The position numbers were made by a program, and so were the translations under genes. The notes under the pieces are model-generated. The model was given only the letters and a program-made list of their open reading frames with translations. It searched no databases and was not told where the DNA came from. DNA of 64,000 nt from Pseudomonadota bacterium (lineage in GTDB: Bacteria > Pseudomonadota > Gammaproteobacteria > Burkholderiales > Burkholderiaceae_B), in NCBI GenBank assembly GCA_023388835.1, contig JAEWFK010000164.1, positions 24,968 through 88,967 of the forward strand. The letters run 5' to 3'. Shown here in pieces: positions 36,499-44,992 of this stretch (positions are counted from its first letter, which is position 1; every line of letters begins with the position of its first letter).

Positions 36499-38874
36499 AT
36501 GCAGCCACCGCCCACTTCGGCGGTTGCCGGCTCGCTCCTGTCACAGCAGCGGCGCGCCGTGCGCCGCGTGATCCTATCCTGCCTGGCCGTGCTGCTGTTG
36601 GGGCAGCTGCTCATCGGCGCATTGAGCCTGGCCGCCCTATTGCGGCTGGACGCCGACAGCACGGCCGACCGGCTTGCGTTGATCGCAGGGCGCACCTCGG
36701 GGCATATCCAGGCTGGGCTTCAACTCGGAAAGCCGCTTACGCAGTATTTCGGGCTCACGCTCCAATTGGATCGGCTTCGCCAAGACATCCCGGGCCTGCG
36801 GTCGGCGGCGGTGTTTCTGGACGATGGGGCGGTGCTGGCCTCGACGGCGGCGACTCCTCCAGATGCCGCCCGCTTACTGAAGGCGCTTGCCCAAGGCCGG
36901 TCCCGTGCCCACGAAGTTGAGCCGGACGGCTTGCGCCTCGCTTTGCCGCTGGCCGAACCCGCGAACGGCCGCAAGGGAGCGCTCGTCATCCAGGTAAGGG
37001 ACAAGGGGCTGGAGCAAGGAGATATCCTGCGCAAGAACCTATCCTTCCTGGTGACGGTGACACTGGCCGCTGCGGCGGCCATGGCTGTCGTTATGAGGCG
37101 GCTGCCGGTGCATCGCATGGCTGCAGCCGGCTGGCTCAGGATGTCGGTTCCCTTACTCATCATGCTGTGCGCCCAAGGCCTTTATGCCGCGCACACGGTG
37201 CACGACTTCCGCGTGGCCTGGCAGGCCGTCATTGAGCAGAACGCGCGCCTGATCGGAGAAGGGCTGGAGCGCGATCTGGAAAAAGTGCTGGGCTACGGTA
37301 TCGCGCCCGAGCGCATGCGGGGGCTGGAAAAGCCCATGTCCCGGGCGATTCAAGCTTTCCCCATGCTGGGCGGCATGCAGGTCATGGCGGCGGATGGCGG
37401 GGTGCTGGCGCAAGCGGGTGAGGTATTGGCCGAGAACGCCGTGCTGGGCTTCCCCTTGCAGGCCGACGGCGAAGGCGCTGCACAGGCTTGGCTGAAGCTG
37501 TATCCCGACGACGCGGCGATGCAGGCTGCGGTGCGGTCACGGGCGCTCGATGCCGCGACCATCGCCGTCGTGGCCATGGTCGCAGCGATCGAACTGATGT
37601 TGATGCTGCAGGTGCTTATGGACCGGGCTTTCACCGCGCGTCCGGCAGCGCCGGCCATGCCGGACGATCCATCCCGGCTCGGCATGGTAGCTCGCCCCGC
37701 CATGTTCGCCTTTCTGTTCGCCATGGCTTTGCCGCTGGGCTTCCTGCCCCTCTACGCGCGCGGCCTGTTGGACCCGGGCGTGACTGATCGCGCAGCCGCG
37801 TTATTGGTTGCTCTGCCCACCGCTGCGGAGATGGCGGCAGGACTTGCCATGGCCTTGCTGTCAGGCCGCGTGATTGATCGCCGAGGCTGGCTGCTGCCAG
37901 CGGCATGCGGCATGGGCTTCGCGGTCATTGGAAATCTGGCCTGCGCCTGGGCCGGCTCCTTGTGGATGCTTGCCGCGGCGCGGGCGCTGGCGGGCCTGGG
38001 CTATGGACTGGTCTGGATGGCCTTGCAGGGCTTCGTAGTGAACCTCGGCCCCGCGCGTTACCGGGGCCGGAATATGACGGCGCTGATTGCGGGGCTCTTT
38101 GCAGGACACATGACCGGCGCCGCGGTTGGCGGAATGCTGGCGAGCCAGACCGGCCAGCGGCCTGTATTCGTGGTTGGAGCGCTGATGGTCCTGGCCGCCG
38201 CCTTCGCCCTGCGCATGCTGTTGTGGCCGTACCGGGGCGTGCCGCCCCCGCGGCCGGCGATCTCCGACCGGCCTTTGGTCGATGTGGCGCCGCCGCGCCT
38301 CGCCGGCCTGCTGGGCGATAAAGGGTATGCGGTGCTGCTGCTGGGCAGCGTGGTGCCGTTTTCCATTGCGCAGGTCGGTCTGCTGAGCTATGCCTTGCCT
38401 CTGCACTTTGACGCATTGGGTGCGAGCCCGGCCGATGTCGGGCGCGTGATCATGCTCTATGGCTTCTGCGTCATTTACGCGGGGCCGTTGCTGGGCCGGG
38501 CCACCGATCACTCGCGCCACTGGAAGCACTGGATCACCGCCGGCGGGCTCGTCGGCGCGGGCGGCCTGCTGATGCTCCACTGGGTGCCTGGTCTCTGGGG
38601 CATGGCGGGCGCCGTGGCCTTGCTGGCCCTCGCCAGCTGTCTGGCGGGCGCAGCGCAAACGCCCTACATGCTGGCACGCGAGCAGGCGCTGGCCTATGGC
38701 GCTGCGGGCGCCACCGGCATCATGCGCGGCGCCGACAAATTCGGACAGATGTTGGGCCCCTTGGTGGTGGGAGCCCTTTTCGCGAGCGTGGGCATGTCCG
38801 GCGCACTCGTCTGGACCGGCGTGCTTTATCTGTTGGGCACCTTGGTATTCTGGGTGCTGGCTCCCGCCGACTAG
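36499..38874 (+). CDS. MFS protein with two N-terminal membrane-bound sensor-like domains
   Basis: 791 residues with an unusual layout. Helix about 24-48, an extracytoplasmic region about 49-180 (RSAAVFLDDGAVLAST), helix about 181-199, helix about 213-231, a second extracytoplasmic region about 232-350 (GGMQVMAADGGVLAQAGEVL), and a helix about 351-374. A 12-helix major-facilitator core fills about 398-791, with the family loop GRVIDRRGW between helices 2 and 3 and RALAGLGYGL. Each extracytoplasmic region ends in a D-G-x-V-L-A strand pair as in Cache/PAS-like sensors. Substrate unknown. Its TAG stop forms a CTAG tetramer shared with the convergent alr stop. Confidence 0.78.
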   Translation: MQPPPTSAVAGSLLSQQRRAVRRVILSCLAVLLLGQLLIGALSLAALLRLDADSTADRLALIAGRTSGHIQAGLQLGKPLTQYFGLTLQLDRLRQDIPGLRSAAVFLDDGAVLASTAATPPDAARLLKALAQGRSRAHEVEPDGLRLALPLAEPANGRKGALVIQVRDKGLEQGDILRKNLSFLVTVTLAAAAAMAVVMRRLPVHRMAAAGWLRMSVPLLIMLCAQGLYAAHTVHDFRVAWQAVIEQNARLIGEGLERDLEKVLGYGIAPERMRGLEKPMSRAIQAFPMLGGMQVMAADGGVLAQAGEVLAENAVLGFPLQADGEGAAQAWLKLYPDDAAMQAAVRSRALDAATIAVVAMVAAIELMLMLQVLMDRAFTARPAAPAMPDDPSRLGMVARPAMFAFLFAMALPLGFLPLYARGLLDPGVTDRAAALLVALPTAAEMAAGLAMALLSGRVIDRRGWLLPAACGMGFAVIGNLACAWAGSLWMLAAARALAGLGYGLVWMALQGFVVNLGPARYRGRNMTALIAGLFAGHMTGAAVGGMLASQTGQRPVFVVGALMVLAAAFALRMLLWPYRGVPPPRPAISDRPLVDVAPPRLAGLLGDKGYAVLLLGSVVPFSIAQVGLLSYALPLHFDALGASPADVGRVIMLYGFCVIYAGPLLGRATDHSRHWKHWITAGGLVGAGGLLMLHWVPGLWGMAGAVALLALASCLAGAAQTPYMLAREQALAYGAAGATGIMRGADKFGQMLGPLVVGALFASVGMSGALVWTGVLYLLGTLVFWVLAPAD

Positions 38875-40046
38875 CCCTCTTTCAGGGCGATCACAGGCAC
38901 GCGGCGGGTCAGCCCGGTGAGCAGTTCCGCGGCGATGGTGCCGCAGGCCTGGGCGGCGGCTTCGACGGCCAGCGCCGCGCCCCCCGGCGCTCTTCCCCAG
39001 ACGGTCATGATGTCGCCGGGCCGTTCGACGGGCTGGGGGCCGAGGTCCACTGTCAGACAGTCCATGGCAACGCGTCCCGCCAAGGGTACGGGCCGCCCGC
39101 CGTGTCCGGCGAGCAGGTGGCCGTGCCGCCACAAGTCCCGCGGCAGGCCATGGCCATAGCCGATGCCCACCACGCCGATGCAGGTGTCGCGCGCGGCCCG
39201 GAAGCTCTCGCCGTAGCCGACGCTTTGACCGGCGGCCACCCGACGTACTGCCAGCAGGCGCGCGCGCAGACTCATGGCCGGACGCAGGCCCAGCTCGGCG
39301 CCTGTCCGGCCCGGCAGCGCGCTGGCGCCATACAGCAGCAAACCGCAACGCAGCCACTGGCCGGCGTGGTGTATGGGAACCGCTGCGTCGCCGCACAGGG
39401 CGGCGGAATTGCCGGTGCAGTGCGGGCCGGGCAGCCCTTCCGTGACTGCCGCGAAACCTCGTCGTTCCAAATCCAGCGCAGCGGGATCTTCCGAAGCAGC
39501 GTAGTGATGCAGATGACCGGCCGCAGTCAAGATTCCGCGATGAACCAGCGACTGCAGACGGTGAAAGGCCGGCGCGTACTCGGCCGAATCGAATCCATGG
39601 CTGCGCAGCTGACCCGCATAGCGCAGCCATGCGTGTACTTGAGACAAGGGCGTGGGCGCGCTTTCCAGGTGTTCCAGCACGGCCGCGTCGTCAACGGCAA
39701 TATGCAGCTCGCCGAGCGTCGGGTCGCGGAGAGCATTCACGCTTACCCCGGCCTGGGATAGCAACAAGATCGGCCGGGTCCATCCCAGCTTGCGGACATG
39801 CAGTGCATCGTTCAGTTCGGCTACCGAGATGCCGTCCGCCTGGGCGAGCGCTTCGATAGCATGGGCCAGGCCGTGACCGTAGGCATCCGCCTTGACGACG
39901 GCCCAGATCTTGGGCGTCGGCGCGTAAGGCTTAAGATTCGGCGCGAGGCGCCGGCGGAGCCAAGTCAGGTTATGCCCGATGGACGACTGGTCGATACAGG
40001 CCCAGGGGCCGTTGCCTGTCAACGGTGGGGACTCATTCGCGCTCAT
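38871..40046 (-). CDS. alr: Alanine racemase
   Basis: PLP enzyme making D-alanine for peptidoglycan. The PLP lysine is in AVVKADAYGHG (Lys about 52), and the second catalytic residue, Tyr, is in GVVGIGYGHGLPRD. The C-terminal domain has GRVAMDCLTVDLG, variant of the usual MDQ. Length is 391 residues, slightly longer than average (about 360). ATG at 40046 overlaps the RsbW-like stop by four bases (ATGA), so it is coupled to a kinase of the signalling cluster and may depend on the NCS2-rsbW transcript. Biosynthetic (alr) versus catabolic (dadX) type cannot be told. Confidence 0.92.
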   Translation of the reverse strand: MSANESPPLTGNGPWACIDQSSIGHNLTWLRRRLAPNLKPYAPTPKIWAVVKADAYGHGLAHAIEALAQADGISVAELNDALHVRKLGWTRPILLLSQAGVSVNALRDPTLGELHIAVDDAAVLEHLESAPTPLSQVHAWLRYAGQLRSHGFDSAEYAPAFHRLQSLVHRGILTAAGHLHHYAASEDPAALDLERRGFAAVTEGLPGPHCTGNSAALCGDAAVPIHHAGQWLRCGLLLYGASALPGRTGAELGLRPAMSLRARLLAVRRVAAGQSVGYGESFRAARDTCIGVVGIGYGHGLPRDLWRHGHLLAGHGGRPVPLAGRVAMDCLTVDLGPQPVERPGDIMTVWGRAPGGAALAVEAAAQACGTIAAELLTGLTRRVPVIALKEG

Positions 40047-40480
40047 CGGGCGTCGTCGATGACGGCAACGAGGTCCAGGCAATTCCAGCCATCGCGGCGC
40101 TCGTAGCGGATGTCTTCGAGATAATGCATCATGAGGCGCAAGCCGTGGCCTCCGATCTGTGCGTCGTCAAGCGAGGAATCCAGATCGCGCGGCGCCCGCG
40201 CCGTGGGATCGAAGGGCGCCCCGTTGTCCATGATCCGCAATGTCAGGCGGGACGGGGACTGCAGAAGGTGTAGTTGAACCCTGGGCGCAGCACCCCCGGT
40301 CGCGGGCGGCTCGTAGCCGTACATCGCGACGTTGGTCAGAGTTTCGTCCAGGCAGAGACGCAACTTGAAGCGGGTGCGCGCCGGCCAGCCGGCTTGTTCT
40401 CCAGTGGCTTCCAGCCACTCGAGGGCCCGCACAACGGTGTGCTCGTCGACGGGAAGTGAAAGTTCAGCCAAGGTTCGCAT
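40043..40480 (-). CDS. RsbW-like anti-sigma / STAS-antagonist serine kinase (GHKL ATPase)
   Basis: 145-residue single-domain GHKL ATPase of the HATPase_c_2 type. N-box CLDETLTNVAMYGY contains the catalytic-type Glu46 and Mg-binding Asn50. G1 box is IMDNGAPFDP, G2 box IGGHGLRLMM, and the final beta-strand NCLDLVAV completes the fold. In known partner switches such a kinase phosphorylates the STAS antagonist and sequesters a sigma factor or other target. It lies 12 bp downstream of the NCS2 gene and overlaps alr. Its likely substrate (STAS protein, 42373-42708) and phosphatase (34391-36409) are in the same region. Confidence 0.9.
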   Translation of the reverse strand: MRTLAELSLPVDEHTVVRALEWLEATGEQAGWPARTRFKLRLCLDETLTNVAMYGYEPPATGGAAPRVQLHLLQSPSRLTLRIMDNGAPFDPTARAPRDLDSSLDDAQIGGHGLRLMMHYLEDIRYERRDGWNCLDLVAVIDDAR

Positions 40481-40492
40481 GCCGGCCTTGCC

Positions 40493-42262
40493 TCAGTGAT
40501 CAAAATGCAGACGCAGACGGGAACGGCCGTGCTTGTGATCGGCGTGCACGCGATCCGCCAGATGCTGCATGAGTGTGTGTGAGACCCGCGTCATGGCTTG
40601 CTCAAGCGCTGCTTCGAAAGCGTCGTCGTCGGCATCGAGAAGGTCCGCAGTGGGCCGTTCGGGTGTGTCGAGCGTCAGTGGCGGCCCTTCATGGAGGAGC
40701 TCGATGTCCAGATTGAACTCATCGAAGCGGCCGCGGATTTCCACCGCTTTGCGGCCCTGACCGGCGGCGTGCAGGGCCTCGACTGCTTCCAGGGCGGCCT
40801 GCGCCGCGCGCCGGATGGCATCGTGCCGGGCTCCCCAGGCGGCGCCGCTGGTTTCGACGAATTCCGTGACTCGCTCGCTCAGCTCACGGGCCGATTCGAC
40901 ATCGTGCAGGGATTCGGAGCGGCGCTGTGAGCTGCCCAGCCGGAAGGCGAGGTTCAGCATGATGGCCGTCACGCCGGCCATGACGATACCGTTGCCCGCC
41001 AGGAATGCGATCGATTCGGGCAGCATCTCGCTCAAGTCGGGTATGAACATGACGCCCATGCCCGCGACGAAGGCCAGGCCCACCATGAAGATGCCGCGGG
41101 CGTCCATGGCGCGCGACGCGATCAGCTCGATCCCGGAAACGATGAGATAGGCGGCGGCATAGAGCTCCACCGCGCCGATCACAGCGGTGGGTATCAGCGT
41201 GAGCGCCCGGGAAACGAGCGGCATGAAGGCCAGAAGCAGCAGCAGGCCGGCCACCGCCAGGCCGATCCAGCGGGAAGTGGACCGGCTGATATGGCAGAGC
41301 GCAAGATTCGCCGAAGAGACGGCATTGGGGTAGGCGCCCAGCCCTGCTGAGAGCAGATTGCCCAGGGCATTGGCGCGGATTCCTCCGCCGACGGCGCGCA
41401 TGTCGGCGCGTCGCCAGCCCGCGTCGTCCATTTTCTGCATGAGGACCACGCAGGCGAAAGTGTCCAGCTGCACCATGATGGCCAGCATGGCGACGGAAAG
41501 AAGCAACCCGACCGGAAGATCGAAGCGCGGGGCGACCAATGAGGGCACGCCGAACAGAGGCGTGTGCAGCAGCACGGCGCCGCCTTCCAGTTTGCCCAGT
41601 ACGGCCGCCAAGGCAATGCCGGCGAAGATGCCGGCCAGCAAGGCGAAGAGCTTGATGGTGCGAGAGCCCCAGATGGACAGGGCCATGATGACCGCCAGTG
41701 TGGCGCCTCCGAGCAAGGCATCGTTGGCAGCGAGTTGTTTGTCCGCGAGGCCCATGGTGTGTGTGAGTGCCGGCTCAATGAGAGAAAGCCCGCCGACGCA
41801 AACCACGACGCCCGCCACAGACGGCGGCAGGACGGCCCGCAGATGCGGCACGATGAAACTGGCGCCCAGGCTGGTCAGCCCATTGACGAGGCAAACCACC
41901 ACCATGCCGCCTACGCCGTATTGGGCGCACACCAGTCCCGAGAGCGCGACGATGAGCGGATCGGGGATGTGCACCAGCATGGTGCCCGAGCCATTGCGCC
42001 CGCCCCAGGACTGAAGCGCCGTGGAGATTGCCATGCCGATGATGGCGGCACTGACAAGCTTGCGGACGGCCTCTGGCTCAAGCCCGCCGATATGGGCGGC
42101 CGCCAGTACGTAGGCAATGAGCGCCAGGGCCGTGGCGACATGCTGCAGGGCCAGAACGACCAAGGTGGGTAGCGGCGGGCGCTCCAGGGCTGCGTAAGCC
42201 AGATCGCGCGGTCGCTTGACGGGAGGCGAAGGAGCTAAACGCAGTCTGGAAAAGATGCCCAT
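40493..42262 (-). CDS. NCS2-type permease with C-terminal cytoplasmic GHKL-like domain
   Basis: 589 residues. Residues about 30-440 are an NCS2 (xanthine/uracil permease) core with the helix-1 QH pair (ALQHVAT) and about 12-14 helices. Against the XanQ sequence as I recall it, several substrate-site residues differ: Asp267 for Glu, Cys271 for Asp, Asn298 for Asp, and Ala318-Asn319 for Gln-Asn. Residues about 450-589 are soluble; RRAAQAALEAVEAL followed by FDEFNLDIELLHEGPPL runs parallel to the N-box and G1 region of the neighbouring RsbW-like kinase but without its key residues. It is first in the operon with rsbW-like and alr. A sensor role, rather than or in addition to transport, is my inference. 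Confidence 0.8.
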   Translation of the reverse strand: MGIFSRLRLAPSPPVKRPRDLAYAALERPPLPTLVVLALQHVATALALIAYVLAAAHIGGLEPEAVRKLVSAAIIGMAISTALQSWGGRNGSGTMLVHIPDPLIVALSGLVCAQYGVGGMVVVCLVNGLTSLGASFIVPHLRAVLPPSVAGVVVCVGGLSLIEPALTHTMGLADKQLAANDALLGGATLAVIMALSIWGSRTIKLFALLAGIFAGIALAAVLGKLEGGAVLLHTPLFGVPSLVAPRFDLPVGLLLSVAMLAIMVQLDTFACVVLMQKMDDAGWRRADMRAVGGGIRANALGNLLSAGLGAYPNAVSSANLALCHISRSTSRWIGLAVAGLLLLLAFMPLVSRALTLIPTAVIGAVELYAAAYLIVSGIELIASRAMDARGIFMVGLAFVAGMGVMFIPDLSEMLPESIAFLAGNGIVMAGVTAIMLNLAFRLGSSQRRSESLHDVESARELSERVTEFVETSGAAWGARHDAIRRAAQAALEAVEALHAAGQGRKAVEIRGRFDEFNLDIELLHEGPPLTLDTPERPTADLLDADDDAFEAALEQAMTRVSHTLMQHLADRVHADHKHGRSRLRLHFDH

Positions 42263-42372
42263 GTATGGTTATGATTCTTTGCGGCGCTTGATGGTGTGCT
42301 TCCGATTATAGGGGCGGGCCTGCAAGGTCGATACATCTTGTCAGAATTTTCAACTTTAAAACGGTAGCCCCC

Positions 42373-42708
42373 ATGAGCCTTACCCGAGAAAAGCACGGCG
42401 AGGTCCTGCTCGTTTCCACCTCCGGCCAGATCAACAGCGCGAATGCCGCTGAACTGGAACGCAGCCTGCTCGAATGGGTCGACGAAGGCGAGCGCAACTG
42501 GGTGCTCGACATGTCCGGCGTCGAATACATCTCCAGCGCCGGGCTGCGTGTTGTCCTGCTCCTGGCCAAGCGCCTCAAGCAGAACGGCGGGCACCTCGTG
42601 CTGTGCGCCCTGCAGCCCCATGTGCTCGAAGTCTTCGACATCAGCGGTTTTCTTTCCATTCTGGACATCGCCGACACGCGCGAAGCGGCCCTCAGCCGCC
42701 GGGTGTGA
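42373..42708 (+). CDS. STAS-domain anti-anti-sigma factor (SpoIIAA/RsbV-like)
   Basis: 111-residue single STAS domain: beta strands GEVLLVSTSGQINSANAAEL, the helix ELERSLLEWVDEG, and the phosphorylation loop VEYISSAGLRVVL. Ser55 corresponds to the regulated serine of SpoIIAA (Ser54 is its neighbour), and the remaining helix is complete. It is the expected substrate of the kinase at 40043-40480 and the phosphatase at 34391-36409. Divergent from the NCS2 gene over 110 bp, so it has its own promoter. Similar in size and kind to Bordetella BtrV, but the surrounding genes differ. No Shine-Dalgarno sequence is obvious. Confidence 0.92.
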   Translation: MSLTREKHGEVLLVSTSGQINSANAAELERSLLEWVDEGERNWVLDMSGVEYISSAGLRVVLLLAKRLKQNGGHLVLCALQPHVLEVFDISGFLSILDIADTREAALSRRV

Positions 42709-42717
42709 ATCGCTCAT

Positions 42718-42737
42718 GCCCGCAGCACACTGCGGGC
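42718..42737. terminator. Perfect hairpin between convergent STAS and phoR genes
   Basis: GCCCGCAG (42718-42725), loop CACA, CTGCGGGC (42730-42737): an 8-bp GC-rich stem ten bases after the STAS stop. No T-run follows, so it is a possible rather than typical intrinsic terminator. The rest of 42738-42831 shows nothing I recognise. Confidence 0.45.
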
Positions 42738-42831
42738 CAGGCGCTCTCACAAGGGCGCCAACGATGCCCGCAGTCGCGCCAGCGCCTCTTCCCGCAACAC
42801 TTCCCGCAACGGCAGCGTGGATGTCCGCCCG

Positions 42832-44133
42832 TCAATCGCGTGTTTCGTTCACGATGCGTCGCGGCGGAAAGACCAGAGAGAAGGTGCTGCCCGAGCCATA
42901 GCGGCTCTGGATTTGCAGTTCCCCCTGATGGCGCATGACGACATGCTTGGTGATCGCCAACCCCAGGCCGGTGCCGCCCGTGGCGCGGGAACGGCCGCGA
43001 TCGGCGCGATAGAAGCGCTCGGTCAGGCGGGGGAGATCCTGGGGCGCAATGCCGATGCCCGTATCCTGCACTGAATACACAGCGGAACCGTCATCCCCCC
43101 GATACCAGCTTACCGTGATGGTGCCGTCCTTAGGGGTGTAGCGCACGGCATTGGTGATCAGGTTCGATATGGCCGATGCCAGTTCGGTGTCCACGCCGTC
43201 AAGCAGAAGCGTTTCGTCGCAATGCGTGACGAACACGTGCTGGTCACGTGAAAGCAGGCGGCCTTGCTGCACGGCCTTGTACACCAGCGCGCTCATGTTT
43301 ACGGGTTCGGCCTCGGAAACTGGCGAGGATTCGAGTGTCGAAAGCGTCAAAAGGTCGGAAACTATGGCTTCCATGCGACCGGCCTGCTCCCGCATCAGGC
43401 CCACATAGCGCAGCCGTTGCTCCTCTGGAAGCGATTCGCCGGGGAGGTCATGCAGGGTTTCGAGAAAGCCGGTCAAGACGGTGAGGGGGGTGCGCAATTC
43501 GTGCGAGACGTTGGCCACGAAGTCCTTGCGGGTGGTTTCCAGCCGCTCGATCTGCGTGATGTCGCGGGTCACCATCAGATAGCGGGCCACGCCGTAGTTC
43601 ACCAATTGCAGCAGGAGGGTCTTTGGTTGATCACCGCTTTGCAGGTGGACTTCCAGCGGCTCGGACCAATCTGCGGCGCGCGCATAACGGGCGAATTCCG
43701 GCGCACGGACGATATTGAAGATGCTGAAACCGATATCGCTTGTCGGGTTCAGGCCCAGATGCTCGCTGGCGCTGCGGTTGCACCAGGTCAACTGCATTTG
43801 ACCGTCCAGCGTGACGGCGCCGTCGGGCAGCGCTTCGGCCGCCTCGAGCATGCGTCGCTTGTCCGTCTCCAGGCGTTCGATCTTCTGATGATTCACGCGC
43901 AGCTGCCGGTAGATGATCGAGAGAATGTCATCCCAGGGCCCAACTGAAACAGGCGGCGCCTGCTCGACATCGTTCACCCAGCGCGTCACGCGGGAGACTT
44001 GCAGGCCGCTTACAAGCACCATGAGCAGCAACCCGAAGGCGAACACGCCCCAACCGACATGCGGCCCCAGCCACATGCCCAGAACCGAGCCGGCCACGGC
44101 CCACAGGAAGATGGCGAAGAATGTTTTCAGCAT
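42832..44133 (-). CDS. phoR: Phosphate regulon sensor histidine kinase PhoR
   Basis: Inner-membrane kinase partner of PhoB. Two N-terminal helices (about 5-22 and 25-43) with a short charged cytoplasmic linker as in PhoR, a PAS-like domain (about 90-190, LPDGAVTLDGQMQLTWCN), and the HisKA domain with H-box FVANVSHELRTPL (His211). The HATPase domain has NLITNAVRYTP, DTGIGI and GGTGLGLAI. Length is 433 residues, matching E. coli PhoR (431). It follows phoB by 33 bp on the same strand. No phoU or pst genes are in the window. Confidence 0.94.
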   Translation of the reverse strand: MLKTFFAIFLWAVAGSVLGMWLGPHVGWGVFAFGLLLMVLVSGLQVSRVTRWVNDVEQAPPVSVGPWDDILSIIYRQLRVNHQKIERLETDKRRMLEAAEALPDGAVTLDGQMQLTWCNRSASEHLGLNPTSDIGFSIFNIVRAPEFARYARAADWSEPLEVHLQSGDQPKTLLLQLVNYGVARYLMVTRDITQIERLETTRKDFVANVSHELRTPLTVLTGFLETLHDLPGESLPEEQRLRYVGLMREQAGRMEAIVSDLLTLSTLESSPVSEAEPVNMSALVYKAVQQGRLLSRDQHVFVTHCDETLLLDGVDTELASAISNLITNAVRYTPKDGTITVSWYRGDDGSAVYSVQDTGIGIAPQDLPRLTERFYRADRGRSRATGGTGLGLAITKHVVMRHQGELQIQSRYGSGSTFSLVFPPRRIVNETRD

Positions 44134-44166
44134 GATGCGCGTTGACCTGAGAGGCGGCGAGGCGGC

Positions 44167-44862
44167 CTAGCCCGCCGGGTGAATGGCGAAGCGATAGCCG
44201 GCGCCGCGTACCGTTTCGACATGAGCATCGTGACCAGAAGGTTCAAGCGCTTTGCGCAGGCGCCGAATGTGGACGTCGACCGTACGTTCTTCCACGAAAA
44301 CATGGTCGCCCCAGACTTGATCCAGCAATTGTGCACGTGAAAAGACCCTTTCGGTGTGCGTCATGAAGAAATGCAGCAGGCGGAATTCCGTGGGTCCCAC
44401 GGACAGCTGCCGTGCGCCGCCGGCCACACGGTGCGTGGCCGGGTCCAGGCGCAGGCCGCCGATCTCGACGATGTCGTCGGTCAGCTGCGGAGCGCGCCGC
44501 CGGAGCACCGCCTTGATGCGCGCGGTGAGTTCCTTTGGCGAAAACGGCTTGGTGATGTAGTCGTCGGCGCCGGCCTCCAGGCCTTCTACCTTGTCATGTT
44601 CGGCGCCCTTGGCCGTCAACATGATGAGCGGCACCTGGCGGGTACGTTCGTCTGAGCGCAGGCTGCGCGCCAGCGTAATCCCGGAGGCGCCCGGCAGCAT
44701 CCAGTCCAGCAGAATCAGATCGGGCAATTCGGCACGGATCAGGGTCTGGGCCTGTTCGGCATCGAAGGCGCGCAGGACCTTATGACCGGCGAAAGTCAGA
44801 TTGACGGAGATCAGCTCCTGGATGGCGGGCTCGTCTTCGACGACGAGTATCGTGGTGGTCAT
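44167..44862 (-). CDS. phoB: Phosphate regulon response regulator PhoB
   Basis: Receiver domain (residues about 4-118) with acidic pair EDE, phosphoacceptor Asp in LILLDWMLPG (Asp54), Thr in MLTAKG and Lys in ITKPFSP. It is followed by an OmpR/PhoB winged-helix domain (about 130-230) ending in VDVHIRRLRKALE and TVRGAGYRF. ATG at 44862 gives 231 residues, near the E. coli length (229). A good Pho box lies 54 bases upstream, so autoregulation under phosphate starvation is likely. Confidence 0.96.
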   Translation of the reverse strand: MTTTILVVEDEPAIQELISVNLTFAGHKVLRAFDAEQAQTLIRAELPDLILLDWMLPGASGITLARSLRSDERTRQVPLIMLTAKGAEHDKVEGLEAGADDYITKPFSPKELTARIKAVLRRRAPQLTDDIVEIGGLRLDPATHRVAGGARQLSVGPTEFRLLHFFMTHTERVFSRAQLLDQVWGDHVFVEERTVDVHIRRLRKALEPSGHDAHVETVRGAGYRFAIHPAG

Positions 44863-44900
44863 AAATTTCAGTAGGCCTTCAGATGGTGGTCGCCCACACA

Positions 44901-44933
44901 TACTATGGCGCGAATATTACAGGTTTGTGAAAG
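44901..44933 (-). promoter_or_regulatory. Pho box and -10 of the phoBR promoter
   Basis: Minus strand 44933-44916 reads as two CTTTCAC/CTGTAAT-type half sites four bases apart, 14 of 18 matches to the enterobacterial Pho box by my count. Ten bases downstream is TAGTAT (44905-44900 region), the spacing expected when PhoB replaces the -35. Predicted start lies about 30 bases before the phoB ATG. Confidence 0.6.
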
Positions 44934-44992
44934 ATATTTTTTCACCCTGATCGGGAGTGGAAAAGAGAGGGATGTTGTACGATAGGCGGACC

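Noticed and set aside
33261..42708. Identity with the Bordetella BtrU-BtrW-BtrV type III secretion regulators
   Set aside because: Domain types match, but no type III secretion genes or btrS are here, and the sensor-MFS, NCS2 and alr neighbours differ. A shared origin of the switch proteins stays possible.
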